Shown: positions 21,703 to 33,032 of the stretch, piece by piece
Layout: each line of letters opens with the position of its first letter
Position numbering within the stretch: position 1 is the stretch's first letter
Assembly (NCBI RefSeq): GCF_002575655.3
Contig: NC_053037.3
Span: 255,659,135-255,723,134 of the forward strand
Source of the DNA: Aegilops tauschii subsp. strangulata
Lineage: Eukaryota > Streptophyta > Magnoliopsida > Poales > Poaceae
DNA: 64,000 bases
Direction: 5' to 3'
The notes under the pieces: generated by a model
Database searches by the model: none
Told to the model about the DNA's origin: nothing
What the model saw: only the letters and a program-made list of their open reading frames with translations
Made by a program: the position numbers and the translations under genes

Positions 21703-24473
21703 CATCCCAATTTTCAATTTGGATGTTATACATAGGTCATCATACGCATAGCATGTTTTATCTGCATTTTGGTTTTGATCCTAGAAATCTTAAGCAACCC
21801 AAGGACCCAAGGAGAGAGTTGGAGATTTCATAAATTTTCATATTTGAATTCTTCTCAAATTTGAAAAGAGGATCAATTTGGTTTTAATATTTTTCTCTCC
21901 GAATATTTCCAGTATTAAAAATAAAAGAGACAAGATAATATGACTTCTTCAAAAAGAGAGGAATAATCGAGGAAATTTTTAAAATTCAAATAAATATTTT
22001 ATTTGTTATTTTATTTGAATTAGATAAATATGCATTATTTAAAATTGCATTTTTAGGCCAAAAAAATGTTCACTTTGTTCTAAATATTTTATTTAGACGG
22101 TGAAAATTGTTTTTGGCATTTTTAGAATTTTTTATATTTTATTAGTATTTTCTTCGGCGGAATTTATTTAAAAAAAATCTTTTCCGCCCGACGGGGCCAG
22201 AGGCCCAGCCGAGCCGGGCTGCAGCGCGCTGCCTCCCTCGCCGACTCAGGACGAGAGTCCCGAGGTTCTCCGCTACCTCCGCCATCGCCGTGTCCGGCTC
22301 GCACATGAGCCGCCGCCGCCTTGTCCCGCAAGGCAAGCCCCCTCGGCCCCTTTATATATCACTGCCCCACCGCCCTCTCCTTCCCAAGCCGCCGCGCCGC
22401 CTCCTGCACTCCACCGCGCCGCCGCCACTTTTAGCCGCCGCCGGCACCCCGCGTCGCTGGAGCCGCCGCCCCGCACCAACGCCGCCGCCCGCACCGGATC
22501 CCGCCGGAGCTGCCGCCCGCCGCCGTTGACCCGCCGCCCGTTGACCGGTATAAAAACCGCTGCGGTTCGCCAGTTCGCTTTGGTTTTTTTCGGTTTTCGC
22601 TTTCTAGATCGGTATAATTTTTAGGGTTAGGTTTTTTTCCTGTTTTCTCTGATCGAATCTATTTAGCGAACGTTCACTCGAACGTCTCTGTTCGCAAACG
22701 TTTTCGTATGTTTGTCTCTGATAGCGAACGTTAGTTCATTGGTCTTTTTCTTTTTATTTTATTTTCGGTCAGGGACCTATCCGCGATTATTTTTATCGTA
22801 GATTAGCCCCTGATCTTCAAACCCTCGCAACTTCTTGCATGTTTGTCCAAATCCAGTGAAACAAACGCCAAAATCTTCGTCTCGAACCGCTCTTTCCAGT
22901 TAATCAATTTGAACATAGTTTTGACAAATTAAAATTTGGTTTCAAGCAGATTTGAATTCAAACTTTTTTGATCGTAGTTTGAGTTTTGTAGCTCCGATTT
23001 GATTGATTCTTTTTGCAAATCGAAGCTCTTTAGTTGAACTTTCAGTTTGGAATTTCTCATCTGAGTTTTACGCTTGCATCTACGCTTGAGTGTTTATGTA
23101 TGCTACTGTTTGTTTGCGATAGAATTTCCGGTGTGCGAAGCGAGCTACTACGAGTCACAAGGGTTTTCAGATCGTCAGCACGGTAAGTAACACTTTGATC
23201 ATACCCCTCTATTACCCAGTTTTTATGCATTAGTTTCAACCCTCAAACATTGCATGAGTAGGAACTGCTTAACTTGTGGGTATGGGAAGTAGATGATGAG
23301 GTAGAACCTATTATCCTTTATTTGCAAACCTTGGGAGTTACTTCGACGTTATGCTTATACTGATATGCAATGCTCGTAGACGTGGATTGGTTTTTGAGAG
23401 AATTCATGGAAGTTGTGAGATACTATTGTTAACTAAGGTTTAACTTAAGGTGGCTACTTTAATACACATCTGGGTGGATTGTTTGTGGGCACCTGGGGAA
23501 TCCCGTGTTGTCCAAGGAGATCCCGGGGAATCCGTGTGATCATCCTATGTTTCGCCACCCAGGCTCAAAGGGATCATGAGATTATTCATGCTAGAAACTT
23601 CCGTGTGCAGCCACAAGCCATTATGGGCTCTGGCAGAGTTGAGTATGTTGTGTGACCTCTTTCAGTGGTAGACTAGCAGATGTAGGGGACGTAGGTGGTA
23701 CGGTCTACCCATCGAAAGAGTTAATGCTTCTGAAAGACTGTGTCTCGATCATCCGTTTCTCAAACACCATGTAGTGCGAGAAAATCAATGGAGGAGATCG
23801 AGTCTTGTGGGGAAAAGTGCGCAAACCTCTGCAGAGTGTACAAACTAATCATGGTTAGCTGTGTCCCCGGTTATGGACATCTTGAGTATCTGGTACTTGA
23901 ATTATTGATTTGATCTCATCACTCTAAATTAATTTTAGTGGGTTGTTCATTACTGTATAATTGGGATAGAGATGGGGTTTCCATTCTCAATGTTTATCAA
24001 CCAATTTTGTAGTTAAATAAAACATATTCCTTTGTTGTAGGGAAAAATTTGCTTTCTGCAAAACAATAACCATATAGCCTCCACCGGCCATATATGCACG
24101 TAGTGTTAGCATTTATCTTGTTCATTGCTCTACAGTATTATTTTGCCAGCATATTCCATGTGCTGACCCGTTTCGGGCTGCAACGTATTATGTTGCAGAC
24201 TTTTCAGACGAAGAGTAAGGTGCGCTAGGTCGTTCTCGTGCACTCAACTATGCCATTGGACTTGATGGACTCATTTACCTTCGATGCTTCCGCAGTTATC
24301 TTATTCAGATGGCCTTCAGCCATATTATTGTAATAAGTTCTCTTTTCAGACATTCGATGTAATAAGCGTGTGATTGCACTCTGTTATAAATCCTTCAAGT
24401 ACTGTGTGTGTCAACATTATCGATCTAGAGATGACACTTATACACAGAGACCGTTTGAGGTCGGATCGCTACA
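21699..24473 (+). repeat. 3' LTR of element C
   Basis: A 2775-bp LTR with the same start and end as the 5' copy, many substitutions and small indels, followed by TSD GCTTG at 24474-24478. Confidence 0.88.
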
Positions 24474-24478
24474 GCTTG

Positions 24479-25979
24479 TTGACGTTGAGCTTGGTCGTGA
24501 GTCGTTGTACTTGGCTCTCGATGGTGTGCCTTGTATCTTCATGCATCTTCTTGAGATAATTCACTCGGGCACTCGCGTCCATGTTGATGCGCTCTTGTAG
24601 TGGTAGAGGAAGAATGTCCAATGGGGACAACGGGTTGAAGCCGTAGACGACCTCGAATGGGGACTTGCCGGTAGTCGAATGTCTTGCACAGTTGTAGGCG
24701 TACTCGGCGATAGGTAGGCACCCCTCCCACTCCTTGATGTTCTTCTTTATCAACACACATAGTAGAGTTGAGAGCGTACGGTTCGTCACCTCCGTTTGGC
24801 CGTCGGTTTGTGGATGGTATGCCGTGGAGAATAGTAGCTTGATTCCAGCTTGGCGCATAAGGTCATCCAAAAGTAACTCAAGAACTTGACGTCGCGGTCT
24901 GAGACAATCGTCTTTGGCACTCCATGTAGGCGCAAGATTTCTCTACAAAAAAGATTTGCAATATGTGAAGCATCGTCTATCTTGTTGCATGGTATGAAAT
25001 GTGCCATTTTAGAGAATCGGTCCACAACAACAAATACGGAATCCTTTCCATTTCTAGTTCTAGGCAAACCAAGTACAAAATCCATGCTAATATGTTCCCA
25101 TGGGTGATATGGAATTGGAAGGGGTGTATATATACCATGAGATTGAGCTTTGGACTTAGCTTTGCGACATGCCGAACATCGGTTGGTGAAGCGTGAGACG
25201 CTGCGAAACATCTTGGGCCAAAAATAGTTCTTGGAGAGCGTAGCATATGTCTTGTCACATCCAAAGTGTCCCATTAGTCCTCCATGGCTTTCTTGCAAAA
25301 GTAACAAACGAAGAGAAGACTCGGGAATGCAAAGTTTGTTAGCTATCATAAGATAATCGTCTTTGATGTAATAGCGTTCCCAAGATGTGTGCTTCAAACA
25401 CTTGGCATAAGGAATAGCAAAAGTTGGAGCATGCTTATACAAGTCTTTTATGTGCTCAAAACCAATGACATCCAATTCAAGTTGAGTAACAAGCATGCAT
25501 ATACGGGAAAGCGCATCCGCCACAACATTTTCTCTGCCTTTTATGTATTTGATGATGTAAGCAAAAGACTCTATGAATTCACTCCACTTAGCATGACGTT
25601 TGTTCAACTTAGTTTGACCCTTAAGATACTTGAGCGTTTCATGATCGATATGAATGATAAATTCATGAGGGCGAAGATAATGTTCCCATTGACGCAAAAC
25701 TCGCACTAAAGCATAAAGCTCTTTGTCATAGATGGGGTAATTGAGTTGCGCTCCGGAAAGTTTTTTGCTAAAATAAGCAATTGGGCGCTTCTCTTGCGTT
25801 AACACACCTCCTATGCCATTACCACTAGCATCGCAATGAATGTCAAAAGGTTTGTCAAAGTTGGGTAATGCAAGCACGGGAGCATGAGTAAGCAAATTCT
25901 TAAGCTCATTCAAAGCGGTGTCTTGGGATGGTCCCCAAACAAAAGGCGCATTTTTCTTACTCAAAGCATGCATAGGTGA
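24479..25979 (-). pseudogene. pol: RNase H-integrase of element B, broken
   Basis: RNase H reads from about 25979 ([14 protein letters not shown] near 25850, ADALSRI near 25510). The integrase HHCC region ([11 protein letters not shown]...CSACRKAKS) is near 25270-25150. The core has MDFVLGL near 25085, VSDRDVKF near 24895 and TDGQTEVTN near 24790, so all three catalytic residues are present, unlike A. A frameshift near 24850 separates the second Asp from the Glu. The end is cut by element C at 24474 and continues at 15673. Confidence 0.8.
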
Positions 25980-25989
25980 AGCAATTGTG

Positions 25990-27006
25990 CTAAAATCTCA
26001 CAAATCTACGATAGAAAATTGCTAAACCAAGAAAACTACGCACTTGTTGCAAGTTGGTTGGTTGGGGCCAAGTTTTAATAGCATTGATCGTAGATTCATC
26101 AACATGAACACCCTTAGAAGACACAACAAAACCGAAGGAAACAAGCTTATCATCGCCAAAAAGGCATTTGTCCATGTTATCATAGAGACGTTCTTTTCGA
26201 AGATTTTGCAACACGGTTCGAAGGTGGGTGACATGATCTTTGAGAGATTTGCTAAAAACAAGGATATCGTTGAGGTAGACCACAACGAACTCACCAGTGT
26301 AAGGGTGAAACACATAATGCATAAGACGCATGAAAGTACCGGGTGCTTCCGATAAACCCATTGGCATGACAAGCCATTCATATAAGCCAAACTTGGTCTT
26401 AAAGGCGGTTTTCCATTCATCACCTTCGTGGATGCGGATTTGATAGTAGCCACTTTTAAGGTCAATTTTAGAGAATATGGTGGCTCCGCAAAGTTCATCT
26501 AGCATATCATCAAGGCGTGGAATAGGGTGCCTATAGCGAACGGTGATGGCATTGATAGGTCTACAATTGGAACACATGCGAAAGCTACCGTCTCTTTTTG
26601 GCACAAGAATGACTGGTAAGGCACAAGGACTCAAACTTTCACGCACATGTCCATGATCTATGAGTTGCTTTACTGGCCTTTGTATTTCTTTGGTTTCTTC
26701 GGGGTTGACGCGATATGGAGCCTTGTTAGGAAGGGGTGCTCTGGGGATGAGGTCGATTCGGTGCTCAATGCCTCGTAGTGGAGGTAGACCCGGAGCTAGC
26801 TCATCGGGGAAAACGTCTTGGAATTCCTGCAAAAGAGAAGATAACACTAGAGGTAGATTGTGAGAGGTGTTAGTTTTTGGTGCCTCGCCCTTGCACAAGA
26901 GGACATAGTGCATAACACTTGATGGGTTCGCACACACTTCTCTCATCTCACGTTTGGTGGCAAATAGAACTAAGTTTTTCTTGTCGCTCATCATGGAGGC
27001 ACTCAA
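25990..27006 (-). pseudogene. pol: Reverse transcriptase of element B
   Basis: An open frame of 338 codons holds nearly all RT blocks: VILVPKRDGSFRMC, RYRHPIPRLDDMLDEL, FSKIDLKSGYYQIRI, GLYEWLVMPMGL. The catalytic motif reads YLNDILVF, so the first Asp of the YFDDILVF seen in A is Asn here. A small deletion near 25985 shifts the frame into RNase H. The sequence fits CRM-clade RT. Confidence 0.8.
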
Positions 27007-27111
27007 TTTTGGCTTGTGGCGCTAACTCTCTTTTTGGTGGTTCGCTCTCTCGCTAGTCTCTCCATGATGGGTGGTTTGCTTGTCGGCGATCACTATGCTT
27101 GGACACATAGG

Positions 27112-28455
27112 TCATAGCACGTACTCCTTTCCTTTCATCTTGAAGCTATAGTGGTTTGTACGCCTGTTGTGGATGACGCCTCGGTCAAATTGCCATGGCC
27201 GTCCAAGAAGGAGGTAGCAAACGGACATTGGAACGACGTCACACTCCAAAGTGTCCTCATATGCTCCTATCTTGAAGGAAACTTGTGGGGTGTGCTCCAC
27301 TTTGAGTGTGCCGAAATCACTTAGCCATTGAACCTTGTAGGGGTGAGGGTGCTTCATCTTGACCATTCCTAGCTTGGAGCATAGTTCTTCACTTGCTAAG
27401 TTATGGCAACTTCCTCCATCGATGATGACCTTGACGGACCTTCCATTAATGCCGGCCTTGGTGTGGAAGATATGGCATCTTTGGTCTTCGTCTTGTTGAT
27501 GTTGCAGAGTCAAGACCTTGGAGACAACGGGAGCGGGGCTCAAATCCTCATCACAAAAGACTTGATTATCTTCATCTTCGTTCACTTGCCGGTGCATGGC
27601 CACTTGCTCAAGGGCTTCCATTTCCTCTTCACTCATGGAATCATAGGTTCCGTTGTCGTTGAGGATCATGGTGCGCTTGTTTGTACACTCATAGGACTTG
27701 TGACCTCGGCCGCCGCATGTGAAGCATTTGAAGGAGCTTGTCTTGATGGTCTCATCGGTTGGGGTAGATGATGATGAAGCTCTCGGCTTGAAGTTGCTTG
27801 TAGTAGGAGGATGACTTGAAGTTGTCGAAGTTTTCTTGTAACTTGACTTGTCGCCGTTGGTTGTAGATGGCTTTGTTGAGGTAGAAGGTGTTGTGGTCGT
27901 TGAAGCTTGGGTGTTGGAGAAACCATAGGACTTGGATGAGAACTTGGCATACTTGAAGTCATCTTGCACTTGACATTCCGCTTTGGTAGCTTGATGCACT
28001 AGCTCGATGAGGTTCGAGTATGGTTGGAAGTCGGCGATCTTCTTGATAGGATAATTGAGTCCATTCAAGAAACGTGCCATAGTTTGCTCATCATCTTCCG
28101 TGACATTGGCTCGTATCACGGCAATCTCCATTTCCTTGTAGTACTCTTCAACACTCCTGGTTCCTTGCTTGAGTAGTTGGAGTTTCTTGAAGAGATCGCG
28201 GTTGTATTAGTTTGGCACGAAGCGTGCTCTCATGACATCCTTCATTTTATCCCAAGTTGTGATGGGTGGTTCACCTCTTACCTCGTGGCGCTCAATGACT
28301 TGTTCCCACCAAATGAGGACGTAGTATTGGAACTCAAAGGATGCCATCGCGGTCTTCTTTTCTTCTTCATAGTTGTGCAAGTGAAAGATCTTGTCGACTT
28401 TCAATGCCCATGATATGTACTCTTCGAGGTCATTGCTTCCGGTGAACTTGGGCAT
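27112..28455 (-). pseudogene. gag: gag C-terminal half, zinc knuckle and protease of element B
   Basis: The capsid domain starts MPKFTGSNDLEEYI; a TAA near 28206-28208 interrupts it between VPN and YNRD. Ser/Thr-rich linker, then an intact knuckle CFTCGGRGHKSYEC at about 27685-27726, then the protease motif VIIDGGSCHN at about 27400-27430. A TGA at 27112-27114 ends the frame where A has CGA (Arg), a change typical of deaminated methyl-CpG. Confidence 0.78.
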
Positions 28456-28484
28456 GGTGAACTTGAGCTTGCCGTAGCGTTGTT

Positions 28485-29452
28485 CTACATTGTGTTGGGG
28501 TCAGGGATGGTGACGCCCATGTCGTTGAGGATTGACAAATTCATGTTGCTCTTGGGAGGAGGGTTGTCGTCCTCATGTTGCTCTTGGCGAGGAGGGTTGT
28601 CGTCCTCATGTTGCTCTTGTTGTGGATGATTTTCATTGTCTTCATGCTCGTGTTCAAAGTGAGGGTCTTGTCGAGCTTGACGAGGAGCTTGTCGAGCGTG
28701 TGGAGGAGCTTGAGGAGCTTGACGATGCACACGTGATTGATAAATTCGTTCTTGAACTTCATCACGAAGCACTTCTTGTTGCTCACGAGCTTGCCGGTTG
28801 CGCGTGGCTATGGCTCGACTAGAATCTCGAAGGGCACGTTGCGCCTCAAGTGCTTGAGCTTCACGTAGTTGTTGTTCTTGGCGTTGTGCCTCAGCATCTT
28901 GTGCATCTTGGTGTAGTCGCGCTCGCTCCTCTTCTTGTTGTTGGCGTAGGCGTTGCCGTTCTTGTGCTTGCGTGAATGTAGCTTGGTTTTGGCGGTGCCA
29001 TGTTCTTGCGCTCGAACTTGTTCTTGAGAGTTGCTGTCGAATAGAGGATTGCGGTTTGCTTGACGGTCTTGGTGCGCGGCTCATCGAAGAGTGTTTGATG
29101 TCGGAGTACTTAAACCGGAGATAGTGTCGTCGGAGTGTTGACTCGAGCGGCTCCGTCTTGAGTAGGACGAAGTGGTAGAAGAGTGGTTGACCAACAAGGC
29201 ACGAATCTCGTCCATTCTTGTCTCATTCTCTTGTTTGTGTTCGTCGAGCTTGTTGTCGATGTAGTCTCTTGTACGTTGGTCGGAGAGTCGCAAGTCGGTG
29301 GCGAGATGGTCGATGCGGTCGCTCATTGCTTGTTGCTCTTGATGCGAAGCTCGTTGTGCGCCAAAGAGGTGGCTCTTGGTGACGTAGGAGGACATGTCGT
29401 CGTCTTGCTCGATGAAGAGTGGGTTGGTAGAAGTACTTGGCCTATCCATCAT
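28485..29452 (-). pseudogene. gag: gag N-terminal half of element B
   Basis: Starts MMDRPSTSTNPLFIEQ at 29452. The first part reads to a frameshift near 29085; a Gln/Glu/Arg-rich region follows (RQQQEEERARLHQDAQ and on), with coiled-coil character, and then short acidic repeats (EQHEDDNPP, three times, at about 28560-28640). A second shift near 28490 leads into the capsid domain. Confidence 0.72.
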
Positions 29453-30913
29453 TCCAAGTGAAATATGTGAGTGGGAGAAAGAGAAGAACGTATACCAAAT
29501 GTACCTTGACCGATGTTGAAGATGGATCAATGATCACTCAAATGTGGAACAAGGAAATATCACAATTGGTACCAATTCTTATCGGTTTCTCACACCTACA
29601 CAAGTAAAAGCTTATGGTGGAGCTCGGTTAGGATGGTGGCAGAAAATTTGATGCAATTGTTAATGAGCTTGAATAATGTTGGAAAAGATTCACAAATTCG
29701 CAAATGCAACAAGTAGACCAATACTAAGGTAAGGTACACGGAAACACACACGCAAATAGATAAGTGGGGTCGTGCAACCAAGGAATGAGCCAAAATGTGG
29801 AATCCACGAAAATGCTCTTGTTGCACAACACTAGACAGATGCTAGCACGATTGCACAATAGGCGGATACGAACTTGTGCACAACCAACTATGCAAAATTG
29901 CAACGACTTCTATCCCAAATATGCTATATGTATGGTATTCCTATGATATGATCCAAGATGATCAAGTATGACAATCTTAATGTAGTATGATGCTAAGGTT
30001 CTTGCTTATAAGCTCTTTGCTTATCTTTCCTCTTGTGCTTAAAAGCTTGTTTGGCTCTTTCTCTTTGGAGGTCTTTTCTCATGCAAAACTTCACGAACCA
30101 AGGTAGCTATTGAGTATATGCGATGACAACTTTGTGACAGAAGAGATGATACCAAGATATGAACCACAAAGATATGGTATGTATGCTATGGGAAGTATGA
30201 TCACTAATGTGCACAAGTCACGTTGCCGGCAATACACAAAGGCTAGTCTCGATGGGTAAGCTATGCAAAAGTAAGGCTATGGGGTTATCAATGCAATGCA
30301 AGGTAGGAGACAAAGATGTCGTCGAAGTTACCGTTGAGTCGAAGATGAGTGGTGGTGATGTTGATGTCGCACCGTACCTAAATAGCCGAAACACAATAGG
30401 ACACGGGAACCACAACTCAAAATCTCAAAACAAAAATGTGTCAAAATTGTCGGAGGTGGTAGCAGAAAAGCAATGGTGGTGCTATGCGGAAGTGGTGGAG
30501 GTATTGGAGTGCGTATGCGGAGGTGGAGGTGGAGAGGTGTTGGTAGCCGAACTGAACTTTTTCAGTTTCGTCAGGAAACTTCAGACGCCCGGTGGTGGAA
30601 CGGTTGTCCGGTCGTTGGACGTCCGGAAGCTGTCGGACGTCCGTGCCTATGCGATCTCGGGCATGGGATGAACTGCTAGAGTTCGTCGTGGAGAGGTTAA
30701 AAAACCGTCAAATCCGGGTGATTTTGCGGATGGAAATGGTGGAGATGATAGGGGAAAGCTAGATCCACTCATGGCAAAGCAAATCCATGGATCAAATCCA
30801 ACAAAACATAATCACACCAACAAATCATAATAAAAATTTGGGGCTATTTTTGTGGGGAATTTTTGAATTTGGGACAAAATCAACAAAATCAATCTAGAAA
30901 ACAAAGAGGGGAG
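29453..30913 (-). other. Leader of element B
   Basis: Non-coding leader; parts match the A leader (6651-7130, 1400-2300) and the E leader. It contains the CCGGACGTCCGG-type cluster at 30587-30647. The primer-binding site that should follow the 5' LTR is missing: the LTR sequence stops at GGTTCCACC and jumps into the leader (30913/30914). Confidence 0.7.
30587..30647 (-). promoter_or_regulatory. Leader cluster of CCGGACGTCCGG-type motifs in B
   Basis: GCCCGGTGGTGG, GTCCGGTCG, GGACGTCCGG and CGGACGTCCG within 61 bp, the same motif type as in the B LTRs and at the same relative place as the A leader cluster. Confidence 0.5.
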
Positions 30914-31885
30914 GTGGAACCCTAGATGGCCGATCTTTCACAAAAGGAGCGGATCCCAACGAGGAACACGAAGAACACGAGGGGAAACATGAACGAAAAC
31001 ACAAGAGAATCACTCAAACCAATAAGATTCGATTGCACATGTGCTAGATCCTCGAAACACAAAGAGATACACGATCCACGATCAACAAGGGACGATACAT
31101 AGGGTAACCGGTTCTCCGTGAGGAGGTTTTGATGGGGCCACCCAAGAGGGGGTCTTGAATCCAAGGTGGATCTTATCCGAAGAGGGGCCGCGTTCAATCT
31201 CGAGGAGTAGATCCGTATGGATGAGCGAGGCTGTATCTCACAAATGAGCTATCACAACGCTAACCCTAGCTAGGAGGAGGGAGAGGTCTATTTATTGTCA
31301 TAGTACAAAAGGGGGGCAAAGTGAAGGGGTACATGGGCCTCAGCCCGCAACTGGACACAGCCAGGGGCCGGACGTCCGTAAGGTATCGGTCGTCCGGTGG
31401 CTCGTCGACGTCCGATCGTTCGGGGATCCTCGGACTTCCGTAAATTATGTTATATTGAATTGACGACGGTCGTACAGAGAGGTTCGGCCGTCCATGGCCT
31501 GGGAGATGTCGGACGTCCGGTCCTGGGCAGACGTCCGGCCACTGTAGCATTAGATGGCCTGGTTACCTTGGGCTGGCGTGACCTTCAGGGGCCGGACGTC
31601 CGGTCTGGACCGGTCGTCCGGTGGCTGTAGCTTCTGTGGCGGCTCTTCTTCTTGTCCTTCGCACTTGGTGTCCTCGTCTTCTTGTCCATTGGATGTAGAT
31701 GTTCAGTGGCTTTCCTCCAAGTACCTGATCACACATAGTGTTTCCGCTTGAGGTAGCAACCATGTCTCATGTATAGAAAGTGGTAGTTCAGAAAGGAGCG
31801 AGTTCACCTTATCTTCGATAGCCTTTGCTCGGGCTCTTGTCATAGGTCCAAGTGGTGTTGTGGGAGACGTAGGTAGGTCCATGGG
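30914..31885 (-). repeat. 5' LTR of element B, main part
   Basis: Contains the palindrome cluster (31366-31625), a TATA site changed to CAATAAATAG (31288-31297) and the MTRARAKAIEDK coding segment. The first 29 bp of the LTR lie beyond insertion D at 34014-34042 (minus start TGATGCGGAGC). The last about 10 bp of the LTR are deleted. Confidence 0.85.
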
Positions 31886-32478
31886 TGATGAGGACATTAC
31901 TACCTTGGATACGACCAAAAATATTGCATACATGCATATTTGTCAGGTGATTTCTAGTGCAAACTATTCAATAATCTATTTAAGTTATCCAGAACAAAAA
32001 TACTTCACACACTTTTTTTGTCTAATTGCAGGTGTATGGGACATTTGTACAATCCACATATGAAGATAAGGCAAAAGGAGAAGTTTAGGTTTTGTTCAAA
32101 AAGTCCTCTCACGTCACTTTTGGGCCAAGAGAAGATAGAGTCCAAGTCTATCACGTTCTGGATTCAGATTCGGACTGCACAGACATACCTGACTCAAAAC
32201 ACCAACAACTTTTTCATACGGACTCCGAATTGGGTGATTCCTTTTTTGTTGGAAAGTAGATTTCGTCCTCTTTCCAACCAATTGGATTCACCTTTAAATT
32301 CGTCCGGAGCGTTGAGATATGGACGAAACAATCTGACGCTGCAGCAGAATCCGAGTCAAACAACAAGTCCAAAGGTGCTGCATCACCTCCACTTGGGCCC
32401 ATGAGCCTTGTACGACCTAGGGTTGGTTTTAGGCTGCCTTGGGACGTCCTCCCACCTCTTTGGCCGCCACCCCTTGCT
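31886..32478 (+). repeat. Left inverted arm of D (U3 only)
   Basis: About 97 percent identical by eye (roughly 17 substitutions and three small indels) to the reverse complement of 33417-34013. It stops just before the TATA region of the LTR. Confidence 0.8.
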
Positions 32479-32499
32479 TATGAGTCTAGATAGATCTGA

Positions 32500-32637
32500 A
32501 TTTTGTTTTTTTGTTCTCTCTTTTTTTTCTCACACTTTTTTTTCTTTTTCTTTCTCTCTTTTTTTTACTCTGACTTCTTTTTCTTTTTTTTTTCTCTTTT
32601 TTTTCTCTGTCTTTTTTTCTCTCCCTCTTTCCAGGAC
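32500..32637 (-). repeat. Pyrimidine-rich tract in D (purine-rich on minus)
   Basis: Long runs of T with C; on the minus strand about 138 nt almost pure A/G. It lies where a polypurine tract would be in a minus-oriented element, but is far longer than usual. Confidence 0.6.
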
Positions 32638-33013
32638 AAACTAGATAAGATGCAGATTGGATCAAGCGAAGATGTGAACGACCTCAACTATGATTGTGAC
32701 AATGAACTATGGGTAGCACGTGGTGGAAATTGATGGATGGTGTGGTGGACAGCGGAAGGGATAACGATGCAGCGGCGACGTGACTAATGTGAACAGAACT
32801 CGAAACTCTAAACGAACTAGACCCTAAGACCAGCAACTCGACACGACGATGTAACCGATAATTCAATAATGCAAACAATGAAAAGAAAATTGCAAAGGCT
32901 CGGACTGGCTTGGACAACAGGATGAATAGACCTACTTTTTTGTGGCTTTTTCTTGGACAATAGGTAAGAAAATAAATCTAATCTAGGGGAAACTGGAAAT
33001 TCTCACCGAGCAA

Positions 33014-33031
33014 CCTGAAAACTGATACCAC
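33014..33031 (-). other. Primer-binding site of D
   Basis: On the minus strand TGGTATCAGTTTTCAGG follows the LTR end (...CTATCA). The first nine bases match the initiator-Met tRNA site. Confidence 0.6.
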
Positions 33032-33032
33032 T

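Larger units (their letters stand above)
15679..24473 (+). mobile_element. Element C: Tekay-like chromovirus with internal deletion
   Basis: LTRs at 15679-18410 and 21699-24473 (start TGTAACATCCC, end CGCTACA), primer-binding site, extra ORF, gag, protease, start of RT, then a jump to the last residues of the chromodomain. TSD GCTTG is perfect. The chromodomain end and protein sequence match element H, placing both in one family. The LTRs differ at many positions, so C is older than H. The internal region is only 3.3 kb. Confidence 0.82.

Noticed and set aside
30207..30679. 154-codon plus-strand ORF with Gly-rich stretch
   Set aside because: Antisense to the leader of element B; not conserved in the A or E leaders.
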